From Eucalyptus grandis (taxonomy: Eukaryota; Streptophyta; Magnoliopsida; Myrtales; Myrtaceae): a stretch of DNA of 64,000 nucleotides. Position numbers and translations under genes: made by a program. The first letter of the stretch is position 1. Every line of letters begins with the position of its first letter. Under the pieces are notes generated by a model that was given only the letters and a program-made list of their open reading frames with translations, was not told the origin of the DNA and did not search any database. Shown here in pieces: positions 1 through 12,700 of the stretch. Location: the NCBI RefSeq assembly GCF_016545825.1, contig NC_052613.1:42638112-42702111 (forward strand), read 5' to 3'.

Positions 1-365
1 TCCCATCCAAGCACAAAAACACACGCAGGCCGTGTAGTTTTCGGCAATTGATTGATTTTCCTTTGCTCTAAACTATTGAATTTCCGTTAGCCATGTTAGA
101 CTTCTGCTAAAAGATGACAGGCCGAATTCATATTTCTCTGCTCGTCTAGAAGGGCGCGAATTTGGTCAAATAACCCATCCGACGCGTCTTCTTCTAAAGA
201 CTTTTCCAAGTTGCATGAATTCCTGATCATAGGACTTGTTCCTAGGAAAATTTTCTGCAATTCATACTTTCAAACAGCCAATCAGTCAAGTCATCGCTCA
301 AACTTAACCAGCTGCAATGGAAAAGCTTGACAGCATGAGAAGCCCGTGATGTCCTTTTGACTAAA
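1..365. other. Intergenic DNA upstream of the lectin receptor kinase
   Basis: No coding potential or RNA gene is recognised here. This is unique-looking, AT-moderate sequence ending where the GC-core MITE begins. Confidence 0.5.
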
Positions 366-987
366 GTGCTTTTGGTAACGTTTTCGTTTAAAAATTGTTT
401 CGGAGAAATAGTAAATGTAAAACTATTTATGTTCCGAGGAACAATTTTTTAATAGAGAATGCATTTAGTAAATTTATTCCTAGAATAAAAAAGAACAGAA
501 ACACGTTTAGTAAACTTGTATAATTTTTTAATTTTTTTCTTTTTTTTTTTTTTTTTCATTTTTTTTTTCTTCATTTTGGCCGGTCGCTAGCCTTGGCCAT
601 GGCGGCGACCGGCCAACGAGGGCTTGCGGCCTTGCTAGGGGCCGGCAATGCTCGGCTCACCGGGGCCGGCGGCGCCCCGGCGAGGTCGCTGCCCTTGACA
701 GCCGGTGGGCCAGCCATGGTCAAGGCTAGCGACTAACCAAAGAAAAAAAGAAAAAGAAAAGAAAAAGAAGAAAAAGTAGAAGAAAGAAAAATTGTTTTTC
801 GAAAGTGTTCCGGAAATAATAAATAAGTTTTTTTATTTTTGTTTATGTTCCAAATTTATTCCCGAAAAAAAATAGATTTAAACAAAAATGCAAACAAACG
901 CTTTATTCTTTCTTTTTTTTTTTTTGCTCCCTAACAAAAACAGAAATTGTGTTCATAAATACGGACCAGGAACGCAAACAAACAGCC
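366..987. mobile_element. GC-core palindromic MITE, copy A
   Basis: The element opens with a 'ttttggtaacg' type end and closes with 'aacgcaaacaaac', the complementary sense. Left of centre is a long T-rich tract (about 525-575). The middle (about 580-735) is a strongly GC-rich core built on GCCGGTCGC-like words. Right of centre is an A/G-rich tract (about 740-790), the complement of the left tract. The whole therefore folds back on itself. Related copies lie near 43.9, 46.65, 47.36 and 61.66 kb. It sits about 250 bp upstream of the receptor kinase start. Borders are approximate and no convincing target duplication was found. Assignment to hAT or another superfamily is open. Confidence 0.6.
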
Positions 988-1234
988 GCTAGTTGACGTA
1001 TTGAGGCCCTAAACCACGCTCATGAAGGGAATCCAAAGGAGCTTCCAGTCCCACGATAGTATAGTCCAAGGCTTGTCCCACACTCCTTTTGACTAAGACG
1101 ATCATGAAAGGCTCCACTCCTTTAAACTAACCACAACCTATATTTCTCCTCGCAGGCCGTGGGCAATTCCATTCTTGAGCGAAACATATTCGTTCACAGC
1201 TTACGAGTCCCCAGTTGCTCCATCCATTGAAAAA

Positions 1235-3687
1235 ATGTCCCCTGTTTCAGTGCTCTGTTTCTTGCTCTTTCACCTGCTAATTCCTTCCCCAGCGCAAGCG
1301 GACGGTGATATAACCATCGGATCTTCTCTGACCGCAAAAAAGGACAACTCTTCATGGCTTTCACCTTCCGGGGACTTTGCATTCGGCTTTCGTACCTTAC
1401 CTGCCAACCCCGACAACCACGGTGAGGTCTTCTTGCTCTCCATTTGGTATAACAAGATACCTTCGAGAACAATCGTCTGGTTCGCAAATGGAGATCATCC
1501 TGCACCTGAAAATTCGAAGCTAGAGTTCACTTCCGACCTTGGCTTGGTTCTCATTGATCCACGAGGAGAAAGATTGTGGATATCAGAGAACATCGTCGGT
1601 ACTATCTCGCATGCTACCATCAACGACACAGGCAATTTTATTATTCTCGGTTCAAATTTGGAGAAACTATGGGAAAGCTTTGAAGATCCCGACGACACAT
1701 TGCTTCCTTCACAAACGCTGGGAAAAAATAAGTCCCTTTCCTCTCGTCAATCAGAAGGAAGCTTTTCCAGAGGAAAATTCCAGCTTCGGATGCTGGACAG
1801 CGGAGACCTCGTACTCAACACCATAAACCTGCCTTCCAGTTATGCAAACAAACCTTATTACAGCACTAAAACTGCCCGAAATTCGAACACGTCAAGCCCG
1901 GGAAAGAAGTCGTGTTCGACGATTCAGCTTCCATTTGTTCTGAGAGAGAATGACGATAAAGTTTACCTCTCGCAGGTGAAAGTACCTTCAGCATCAGATT
2001 TTTACCATAGAATTACGCTGAACTTTGATGGGGTTTTGACTCAATACGTACACCCCAAGAATTCTAATTCTAATGGAACCTGGACCTCTCTGTGGTCTGA
2101 ACCTGAAAATATATGCACTGCCGTTCTTGCTCCACGCGGCTCTGGTGTTTGTGGCTACAACAGTATTTGTTCCCTGGGTAACAATAACAGGCCGAAATGT
2201 GGCTGCCCCGACAAATACACTTTGCTTGACCCTAATGATGAGTATGGCAGTTGCATACCTAACTTCACGCTGAGTTGTGAGGAAGATGAAAAGAAGCTGA
2301 AGCAAGGTTCCGTAGAGGATCTTTACACTTTCGTCGAGCTAGAGCACATGGGTTGGCTGATGTCTGATTATGCCCTGCTGAAGCCTTTCTCTGAAGACGA
2401 ATGCAGAAACTCATGCTTGCATGACTGCATGCGTGCGGCTGCCGGTTTCAGAGATGGCAACAGTTGCTGGAAAAAGAAGCTTCCCCTGTCCAACGGAAGA
2501 GTTGATCCTAAATTGAAAGGAAAGTTCCTAATCAAAGTCCCGAAGCGTGACTCAACTCTTACAAACGATTCCCAATATCCAATCCCAAAGGGAAGGATAA
2601 AAGACCACGATCATAGAATTTTGATTTTAGTCGGATCAGTGCTATTCGAACTTCTGCGTCTGTCAATTTTCTACTCATCACTTGGGGGATTTTCTTTGTC
2701 TACCGCAAGAAGCTCAAGAATATATCCACCAAAGAGAACTTCGTGGAATCAAATTTGCGTTATTTCACTTACCAAGAGCTTTTCCGAGCCACGGATGGGT
2801 TCAAGGAAGAGATAGGCCGGGGATCTTTCGGGATTGTTTATAAAGGGGTGATGTCCAACGATGCACCAATTGCCGTGAAGAAGCTAGCTAGTGGGATGCA
2901 AAACAAGGAGAGGGAGCTCAGAACAGAAGTCGATGTGATAGGCCAGACCTTTCACAAGAATCTGGTTAGATTACTTGGTTTCTGTGATGAAGGCCAAGAA
3001 AGGTTGCTCGTCTATGAGTTCTTGAGCAATGGCACACTATCAAGCCTTCTCTTTTCAGGTGAATCCAAACCCAGTTGGATCCAGAGATGCCATATTGCTT
3101 CAGGAATTGCCAGGGGATTACTATACTTGCATGAAGAGCGCACTACACAAATCATCCACTGTGATATAAAGCCACAGAACATACTTCTTGATGACTACTA
3201 CAACGCGAGAATCTCCGATTTTGGACTTGCCAAGCTCCTGAAGATGAGCCAGAGCCATACTCAAACGAATATAAGAGGAACAAGAGGGTACATCGCTCCT
3301 GAATGGTTCAGGAACTTGCCCATCAGTGTGAAAGTGGATGTCTATAGCTACGGGGTGTTGCTTCTGGAGATAATATGCTGCAGGAGACGTTGCGGGACTG
3401 AGGTGAGCAGAGAAAGTGAGGGAGGGCTCTTGACTCATTGGGCTTATGATTGCTTCATGCATGGAAGGCTGGATGCTCTGGTTGAAGGTGACACGGAGGG
3501 TCTGAGTAACAGGGTGAAGCTGAAGAATTTGGTCATGATCACGTTATGGTGTATTCAAGAGGACCCTTCCTTGAGGCCAACGATGAAGAAGGTGACACAG
3601 ATGCTGGAAGGAGCAGTGGAAGTGCCTGTCCCTCCATGTCCATTCCCCTTGAACAGAAGCACCTCCTCTTTCCTTCAGCCAAATTGA
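1235..3687 (+). CDS. G-type lectin S-receptor-like serine/threonine kinase (LECRK/RLK1 type), one-base frameshift
   Basis: This is an intronless plasma-membrane receptor kinase, about 817 residues if the frame break is ignored. The start at 1,235 is chosen because it opens directly on a signal peptide (MSPVSVLCFLLFHLL); an upstream in-frame start at 1,175 would add 20 residues before it. Domains in order: bulb-type lectin (about residues 25-160), S-locus-glycoprotein/EGF-like Cys cluster (CGYNSICS near 304), PAN-like Cys motif (DECRNSC near 388), a membrane segment (about 465-490) and the kinase. Kinase motifs are the glycine loop GRGSFG, AVKK, HCDIKPQN, DFG and APEW. The catalytic loop has HCD instead of HRD, so it is a non-RD kinase, a class often tied to immune signalling. 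Near 2,645-2,655, inside the membrane segment, the frame shifts. The span is 2,453 nt, one short of a multiple of three. It is either a sequencing error or a recent pseudogene. Confidence 0.85.
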
Positions 3688-5870
3688 ACAGGGCTTAAGT
3701 GGTATGCTCTATGAATCACAATTTTCTCACGCTGGTCGTGAACATGTTATCTTCGCTACATACATTTTTGCATCTTGCTGGGTAACTTACAAAGGAGGAG
3801 AACCTGCGGTTGCCAATGTAAATTACTACACTAATTTTATATGTAATCCTAGAAAATAAAAATAAGGATTATTTCAATAATGAATGTAGTACTGAAGGAT
3901 GCAACTTAGAGGAATTGGTCGTGTAAAATTTTTAACTGTACAACTTGCATTACTATGCAATTCAATTTATAGACCAAATGAGTAAACACTGCCGCACAAG
4001 ATCGTTTGCATCCTCAATTACCCAATACTCAACAAATCTGTTCACAATGACTTGAAACTAAGTCTGTTTGAAACAGAGGATGAGTGATATAATTAAAGCA
4101 GTCCTGAGTGAAATATGATTCCCAGTTCCCACTTTGTCATGACAAGAGGCAGGGGACTCAAGCACTGTATTATAGTCCCAGCCCATGACAGTGCAAAACA
4201 ACTTGCACGGTTTAAAAGAACGGGATGCTTAATGCGTTGTTACAGTGAGAATTTCCCAGCTCACACTGGTCTGCATAGATTCTGCACCTGTATGATTAGC
4301 ATTCACCTTGACCCCAGCTTGCACAAGATAGAGGAACCAGACATCAAAACATGCGGAGTTTGGAACAACTGTAGACAAATTTCACTTTCCTTATGCATAA
4401 TGCGATGATGCACTCTACCAAGAAGATCGGATTTTAGACTTCATCCTACACCCAAGTTCAAATGAGATAGAATTACGGGACGGTCCATGAAAAAGTTCTA
4501 GGCCCGGTTACTTTGGCAAACTATTAAACATTCGGCTTGTGAAACCTCCATTTAAATGAAAAAATGTAAGCAAGATGAGGCTTCCCTTGGACATCAAGTG
4601 AAGTTATTTCAGCCTGTTGACTGACGACAAATATGAAAGACATTGGTACCGAGTGAGACCTCTCTATTTTACGCACAGTTATTGAAGCTGAAGGAATGAT
4701 GCTCTACTGGCAAGATGGATCATTGTTTTTTCAGAAATTTTTCGCAGTATATTAAGGAGTGGAATAATACATGAGTGGAAGATGTGATTGAGGACAGGCA
4801 GTGGAGATGGCCTTCTCCATGATCCACCGAGTTATTGGAAATTCAAGCTGCAATTACTGTGGTACTTTCAACCCTGGCTGCGTCAATTGATAGGGTGGTG
4901 ATTTTGGCGTCTGTTCATGGTAATTTTGATAGTGTGGAAGCTAGGAAACTTGTTTGTAAGGAACGGAAGACATTCAGGTGCGTTGGCATAAACTAAATGG
5001 GTTTTAAAACCGAACTAGACACCAACCCACAATTTGCCCGGGTGAGAGTTGAAATACTTTAAAAAGGAGCGAATGCAAAATGCTAACCATTTTCAAAGTG
5101 ACATTCTCTCTATAATCGAACTCTTTCAACAGATGAAGAGCTCTTTTTTCAAGCCTAATCAATCCAAGGAAAGAAACTACAACCGAGAAGCTTTAATGGA
5201 CTAGTTAAATTTTGGAAGCATGTCCCTTGTAATTGGGTTTATAACTCTCTTTAGCTCTACGGGACGTCTCAATATAAGAAGACCACGTCTCTTGTTCATT
5301 TACGCCTCCTAAAGAAATGGGAAAATCTTGGGTTTCAAACAGAAAAATACAAATATTTTAAACAGGAGAGAGAAAAGTAAAGTCAAATTTCAATATTTAG
5401 TCTTTTGGGCTTTTTTATAGGACCGTTGCAGATTGACTTCGCTAAACGAAGTTGTCGAGGCTTGACCTGGAATGGTCTTCTATTACCATATTCCGAAGGA
5501 GAGAAATCGGATCTCCGTTGTTCTGGGGACGGTAATGGGCCGGTATAAGGTTGTGAACTGAAGAAAAGCTTTTTGGGCCTGTCAGAGATCCGGTCCTCCC
5601 TATTCGATATAAGCAAAAAAATTATCGTTTTGCCAAAAATGAGAATCACATCCAGGTTTTTCGCCAATTTTGGATACCCAAAATTCTTTTTTTCTTCCCA
5701 GAAAAGGGAACGGGCCCAAAAAGAATGGCTGCCGAATCAGCCCTCGATCGTCCCAGGAAACCATCCGCCGTCCGTCTGCTACCTTTCTCGCCAATAAATA
5801 CCGGCGTCGGTCAGGTCGCAGGCTCGTCTGCGCTTCGTATTTTATAAGGCGTTGGTCCCGACAACTTCTT
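3688..5870. other. Intergenic spacer with receptor-kinase 3' end
   Basis: The first about 200 bases are probably the 3' UTR of the receptor kinase (A-rich AATAAA-like stretch near 3,855). The rest shows only short chance ORFs. A TATA-like ttttataa lies near 5,839-5,850, about 330 bp before the next start codon, and may belong to the downstream gene. Confidence 0.4.
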
Positions 5871-6181
5871 CTCAAAATATTCGTTCAAAAATAAATCTGT
5901 CGCGACGACAGATCCTTCACGCCCGAGATCGCACGCGGACATTGAATTCTTCCATCGAATCGTCTCTCTCTCTTTAGGATTCGGACGTTCTTGCGTGATC
6001 TTTTCTTGCTTTTTTCTTGAGACGGAGCGAAAGATTTTGTGGGTTGCTTTGCTTTGCGATCTTTGTCTCGGCGTTCCGGTAAAAATACGATCTTTTGTGG
6101 GGGATAGGTTCTTCGTTAGGGGGTGGTCGGATAAAGAGGTAGTTTTTTTTTTTATCTTTTTTTTTTTTTGAATCGGGGAGG

Positions 6182-6472
6182 ATGAACGAGCAGGCGCACC
6201 TGATGAATCAGGCGCCGATGATGATGAACCAGAGCCCGATGATGAACCCACCGCCTCCGCCGCAGGTCATCATGAATCAGGCCCCCCAGCTGATGAGCGC
6301 GTCTCAGTCGATGAGCCAGCCCCCTCAACTGCTGAGCCAGCCTCAGTTGATTGGCCAGCCTCAGGTCCTGAATCAGCAGCCCCAGTTGATGGGCCAGTCT
6401 CAGATGTTGAGTCAATCTCAGGTGCCCAGTTTGAACAGGAGTTACAAGATGTGGCCTCAGAAGCAGAAGCAG

Positions 6473-6507
<35 letters not shown>

Positions 6508-7761
6508 GTCGCTTGACCCCAATGTGCAGTTTCTTGGCTCCATGAACCTGGGTTTCGGGGCTTTGAAGCAGCTGATGATGCCGTTGCCCGGTAGAAGCAA
6601 TTGGAAGGGCAAGAAGCCCAATGATAAGCGGAATGACCCGAGGAAGGTCCCAAAGGCGATCCCCAATGCCGGGATGAGTAGTGGCGCCAGTGGCATGGGC
6701 TACCAGCCCCTGCTCTTACCGATTTGCAGTTCCAGAATCGCCTAAAGTCTAGAAAATATTATCCCAAGAAGAAGTTCAATAACCGGTTTGCCCCGTATGC
6801 GCCCAGGAACACGACTTCTTTTATCATAAGAGCGAAGAAGTCGGGCGGCATTGCCTCGATGGTGTCCCCGTGTCCGGTCACGCCAGCGGTATTGCCGACG
6901 CCCATATTTTCACCCTCCAGAGAGGTGTTGGTTGATATGGCAAAAGAGGAGTGGGGTGTGGATGGGTATGGGTCCATGAAGGGTCTCATTAGGCTACGGA
7001 ATGAGGTCGAGAACAGGGATAATGAGGAGGAGGAGGATGAGAACGAGGAGGAAAATAACGGGTCCAGCGAGAGTGACGTAGAAGAGGAGAAGGACAGCGT
7101 GATGAGCAGACTGGATCATGAAATGAATCGCTTTGAGATGGTTTACCCCAATTACGGTTCTGATTATAACAATTTACTAGTGAATAGGGTGGATGATCAA
7201 GATACCCACATTGCACAACTCGAGGAAGAGAATCTAGCTTTGAGAGAAAGGCTCTTTTTGATGGAGAGGGAAATGGAGGACTTGAGGAGGAGGTTGAACT
7301 TCCTGGAGAGGCAGCACCATGTGGACGAAGATGTGAACGAGGAGGTAGTGGAGAATGAGTCTGACAATGAGAGTGAAGATGAATGCAATGTTAATGTTCT
7401 GGGTGGTGTGAGCAAAGGAGAGGACATGGATTGTGTGGATGGCGATGTAGGTGGAAGGGATGTTAAGTTTGATGGTGATGCCAAGGAGGAGAAATATGAT
7501 TCCACACTAGGAAATAAAGCAATTCCAGAGGTTGCTATGGAAGAGTTTATTTCAAACGAAGCAATTCTAAAAGAAGACGAGTCAGGATATGAGGAACAAC
7601 GTGATGGGGTCATCCCAGGAAGAGCAAAGTCTGAGGGGGAGGAGGGGGCGAAAATTGTAGAGAATGAGGTCTCACATGAAGTGAATCTTAAATGGGATGA
7701 GTGTGAACGGAAGGACAATGCAAATGCGCCTTTGGAGAAGAGCATCGGCAATGGTCAATAA
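6182..7761 (+). CDS. Conserved plant protein with Met/Gln/Pro-rich N-terminus and coiled coil, one-base frameshift
   Basis: I do not recognise a named family with confidence. The protein begins with repeated M-N-Q/S-Q-P motifs (residues 1-85), then a polyglutamine run from a CAG repeat (6,475-6,505) and a basic stretch (KGKKPNDKRNDPRK). A conserved-looking block follows (PRNTTSFIIRAKKSGG, SPCPVTPAVLPTPI, EEWGVDGYGSMKGLIRLR). After that come an acidic region (EEEEDENEEE), a heptad coiled coil near 7,210-7,315 (QLEEENLALRERL, MEDLRRRLNFLE) and a charged tail. The frame breaks at the CCCC run at 6,707-6,710. Adding one C would join MGYQPP to ALTDLQFQNR; the present frame instead stops at 6,745. 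Total span is 1,580 nt, one base short of whole codons. The composition suggests a nuclear or RNA-associated protein, but that is inference. Confidence 0.7.
6475..6505 (+). repeat. CAG microsatellite encoding polyglutamine
   Basis: A run of CAG codons gives about ten consecutive Gln residues after a short KQKQKQ lead. Such runs usually vary in length between alleles. Confidence 0.85.
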
Positions 7762-9703
7762 TATTTTTAGCTTTCCACCTATTTTAAGGCTCCTCCAAGG
7801 TTTGATATTGGTGAAGGGCTTGTTATCTCATGCCATAATTTGTTGAGTGTCAAGGTTCTTTCTCAGTGCTCCTTAAATAATTCCAATTCTGGGGCATCTA
7901 CAGGCGTTGCTTGTTAGTTGAGAGTGAAAACATGGTCAATGGGCTTTCAAACTTAGCCATTATGATGTTCTCTCCAGTTAATAACCATCGTTGGTTTACT
8001 TCACTCTCTTCTTTATACTAAAGTATTGTGATCTTTTGGATTCTTACTTCTATGTCTGGAAATCATTTGAGATCGAGTATGAGTAGGTTTATGTTTTACT
8101 CTTCTAATGTCGTGAAAACCCCATTTTCTTGGACTGCATTACTTGTTGATATGTTATGCATTTACATCTCTGAAACCAGACTGTGCAAGTTTATGTGAAT
8201 ATAGGAGGGAGGTTCACTCATTCAAGTCCTCTGAGGTCTGGATGTTCGTATCAGTTGCTATATGATTGCATCGATCAGATTAGAAGCTAACTGTATTACT
8301 GTGTAGTTCTCTTTCAAGGAGAGGCCTTGTTGGATTTTTTTCTTTTTTTGTTTAATCTTCTTAGCCTGGAGCATCCAGTACTTTTCGGTATTTTCGTGTT
8401 AAAATCAGCCACCTTTTATGTATGGGGATGTTTTATGTATGGAGTGTTGCCCAAGTCTGCTGTATATGTACAAATTTACAATCATTTATGTGTGATGAGA
8501 TCACGGTATCTATGCTCTTAAAGGATTCTTGGTGAAGGTTTTTTGAGCCTAATGTTGGGGACCCGTGATATGATGGTGTTCAGCACCTCTGGCTGACCCT
8601 TTACACATCTAGGCAAGTAGGTGATTGAATGTGGGCAGGAAGGATTTTCTTTTCCTCTCTCTCCATAAGTTGAGTTGATCGAGTCATTTTGAGATCAATT
8701 GACTGCATTTGTTTAAGGAGAGAATTTGACTTGTGGAGATTAGGAAGACTTGGGAAAGCCAGTAGTGGTCTTGTCATCTTTTTGGGTTCTCTTGTGGCAG
8801 TAGGGTTTTACTCAAATGGGATGAATGTGTGAGAATTTTTGTTAAGACGAACTCTGTTTTGCTCTTTTGCTGTTGGTGTATCCAACACCGGAGATTTCAT
8901 ATCACATCTTTTTTGTATAGATGCTACCAAATGAAGTTGTCGACTGTTGCTTAAAAGTTAGCTTTATTTTGTCTTTCGGATGGCTCAATGCTGTTGTAGC
9001 AATCAGATCAGCTGAGTTGTTCTTTTCTTTTGTTTGAAAACCTATCTTGAGTTGGATAGGCAGAATAACCAACAATTGAGTCAATGAGATAACATTATCT
9101 ACTTATTCTTACATTGATATTCTTTTGCCCTGTAACATGGATTTCTACGGATCAGTTTCTTTTGCTTATAGAGATCTACTGGTTTTCTTTCGCAAAGGCA
9201 AAAATGAAATGAATTGACTTATTTGTGTGTGAAAGTGATATGTGGTCACTCATCCTTATTCTGGGAAGGGATGCAACAAGACGTCTTACGAAGTCTTTAT
9301 TTTACAAGTTTGAAAAGATTCCAAGCATGGCACAGTACGTATGCAGAGTTTGATTGCCCGAAAGCGTTTAATCTTTGTCAGCCATGCTCTTGTCAGAGCA
9401 ATATTTTTTTACTTATTCATAGTTTGTTGGCTCTTTCCTAAAGGTTTTGCAGGAAGGACTTCTGCCATTTTGCATCTCGGTTGCGAATTGTTCTCGATGC
9501 AGGATTTTAAATGGTGCCTTGTGTAGAGGTATTGACACGATCTGCCATTCATGGAGTGGACGGACCAGCCAAGCAAGCATGAAACGGAAGAAAAATGAAC
9601 TAGTATTAAATTAGATGTTTACATTTAGCCAGCGTGATTGTAAATCTGGTAGGCATACATTGGTTTGTGTCATGTAATGTCTGGGAAGCACATGGTCACA
9701 GAT
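7762..9703. other. Intergenic spacer between convergent genes
   Basis: This stretch lies between the 3' end of the coiled-coil gene (+) and the 3' end of the fibrillin gene (-). It should contain both 3' UTRs. Only short chance ORFs are seen, and no repeat or RNA gene is recognised. Confidence 0.4.
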
Positions 9704-12700
9704 TTACTTCGTTCCATCCACACGTAGGTGCACAAAAACTATGTTGTTGTAGCCCCGACTGATCCTGATTTTGTCATCTGTATATCTGCGAGAGAAAAGA
9801 GAGGTATGCATGCGTGATAGGATCAAATTCTGGGGTGTTTTTAGCTGTCAAGAGGTTTAGAAGAGACGTAGGAGACAGCAAAGTCTTACAAAAGTTCCAG
9901 CTTAAACTTGGTCTCCATTTCCACAGGATATCCAAATGGTCCTCCGATGATGGCAGCGTCGTCCATCGTGACATCATACGCATTGGTGCCAGATTTCCTG
10001 TGAAGGTATGAGATGCGTTAAAACCATTACTTCAAATTTTGCGAAAGCTGCAGTGCAGTTTCAGGAACTGTGCGCATGAATTCGTGCAATGAGCATGTTC
10101 GTATGTGAACGAGTTGCGGGGCCAGGAACACTCGAGCAAACTTAACTTACAATGCAATAAAAGACGTACAGCAAGAGATTTATCTTATAAACTCTAATGC
10201 TCGATAAGCAGGAATGACATCATCCAGCCGCGGTGGGGGCAGCAATGACATCATCCAGCGACCGGTGGGGTCGTTCGTATCGTGATGCATGTCACGTCTA
10301 TAACCCACACAGCTGAGCTCGGTGGAGAACCAGTTTAACTTCAATTTACAAAAACGTATTCATAGATTGAAAACAATACGACTTCTCTTTTTAGTAAGAA
10401 AGAAATCACTTTACCTAAATCATCAAATAAATGAAAACTAACAATTTTCTTTAAAAATAATTTTCATGAAAAGTAATTTTTTTTTTTATCATGAAGTTTT
10501 CAGTTAAACAAATACGTGAACTTTTATCAAACTAAATTTTGTTGGATATCTTTGCATTTCTGAAAGATTGGATGCTTCATACTCTCAATCATTTCAGGTT
10601 ATATTTTTAGCTACTCCACCTTCAAGGACGGTCAAGTGGTGGGCCTCTGACTCCGAATTCGTAATGGGATTGGTTGTGGCATTATTAATCACCTGGGCAT
10701 CCAAAGAGCACCTGCTCACATGCGTATGTAAATGCACATGCGCAAGCGTACAAGAGTGTTGTAGATACTTGTATATTCCAACGTGTCTAGTGATCCATAT
10801 TTGCACATATATTGGATGTTGCTTCGTACCGTCAGACAGGAATTGCATAAATATTCTCTGTAGGTGTACATATCTTTCACCTTGCCTTCGATATAGTGTT
10901 CTCTACTAAGAACCAGAAACCAAGTGCAACGGCGCATATCCTACCCCAGAGCAAGAGAGAAAGGAAGGAGGGATGCTTACACAAATGAGCCATTCATGGA
11001 GAATCTCAGGCCAGGCAAGATGTTCACCACAAATTTCAGTTGTCCACTTTTGACAATCTGCAAAGAGCAGGACGTGCTTAAGAAGTGATGGACTCGTACT
11101 AAACGGTTATGAAAAGGACATTATTCTTAAACCTACCTGTCTTCCCATAAGGCCATTAGCTGCATTCTCTATCCAACTGTCTGTCTCCATCTGCACCGCA
11201 CAATAAATGGTTTAGGTTCCGTAAGAAGCAATGAGATGCACTAAGGATAGGTCACCGTTGTTTAAATCACACTGCTGTATTTTGTATTGCAGAAGCTGTG
11301 TTGGAAATTTTCGAGTTTTGTATGGCAAGATAATTTTGTCGGAATGGTTGTGGCATCTTGTTAACAAAGAAAAATTCTAGGACCAACTGGAAACATAGTG
11401 CTGCAATACTGCACCACGTTCATTCCATTAGGTTTACGTGATAGCCAAAGCACCGAAGTGCCAATCCATTCAGGTCGATGAAAGTCAGTAAAAGTAATTT
11501 CCATGAAGCTACCTGTGAACTCCAGATCATATTCCATTCACCTTCTACAAGTTCAAGCTCGCCATCACCTTTGTTCTTGCTTGAAGATGTGATCTCATCA
11601 ATTGCCTACGACAATGATTCAGCATCATTTCAGTTAACATTCAGGAACCTCCTCAATCAAACTCTACGGTGATTGGATTCCATTCACCTTTTCGATTCCC
11701 TTTCCAGTGGAAATAGCTGACAGTAACAATTGCCTAGGTTCAGTCAGCTTTTGCAGCACAAAGGTGGTTCCCTGCACTACAACCCGATAAAGGCGTACCC
11801 TTAGCTGAACAATTTATGGCGGCTTTTGCCAATCAAATCCTTAAGTTCTCATCTGGTTAATAAAGAAGGCAGTCAAATAACGAAATATGGACCTTAATAT
11901 CTCATTCACCTTATTTCCTCTTGAGATGCGGAGGTTTCCAGATTCTGACAAATATGTGGTGTCTAACCATCCTTTTGCTTCATCTCCAAGAAGCCTAAAT
12001 GGCACTGGATATGGAACCTTGAATGGTAGAAATTTAATGGAAAAAGCCGCCCTATCAAACTGAAAAAGGATCCTTTTTCCATCACTGATTGATGCAGCTG
12101 CCTGTAGGTAAAAAGTTAAGTAAGGTAAGTCAACTAATATGAGAGGAAAGAACACGACACTTTCCATGTAATAGTGAATTGCTTGGTAAAGGGTGGGAAA
12201 AATAAAAAAACAACATATTGCTGTAAGTTGTAAAGCATATGACGCTGCACTTACACAAGCCATCCAAAGATTTGTCCATACTTTATATCACCCACGACGA
12301 CAGAATCAACTCCAATGTCAAGGGAAAAAATCGCCAGTCATGGAAGAATAAATTTAGTAGGAGAAAAAATGCTAAAAGCTTCCCTTGCATGTAAGGATCA
12401 CAAATTTGGCAAAGACAAAATTGGTTTCATTCTCAACTCAATTTGTGGATAAGCTGCAAAAAACTGTGAAGCAGATGCACAACGAGAATGAGAATATTAT
12501 TATGTAATTTACATGCCACAGTTAGCAAAATGTCAAGATGGCTTTTCATTCCGTAGTCATCGATCAAAATTTAAGTTCATAGCCCTTAAAAGGAAGAAGG
12601 TCATACCTCTACTTTTAACTCGCCAATGGCTTCAGAGAATACTACGATGTTGGACACACGTGGATCATTTGATCTAAGATATATCTCTTGAAATACGCTA

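Noticed and set aside
6270..6653. Minus-strand ORFs opposite the Met/Gln-rich gene, including poly-Ala and poly-Cys frames
   Set aside because: They are shadows of the CAG repeat and of the real plus-strand frame.
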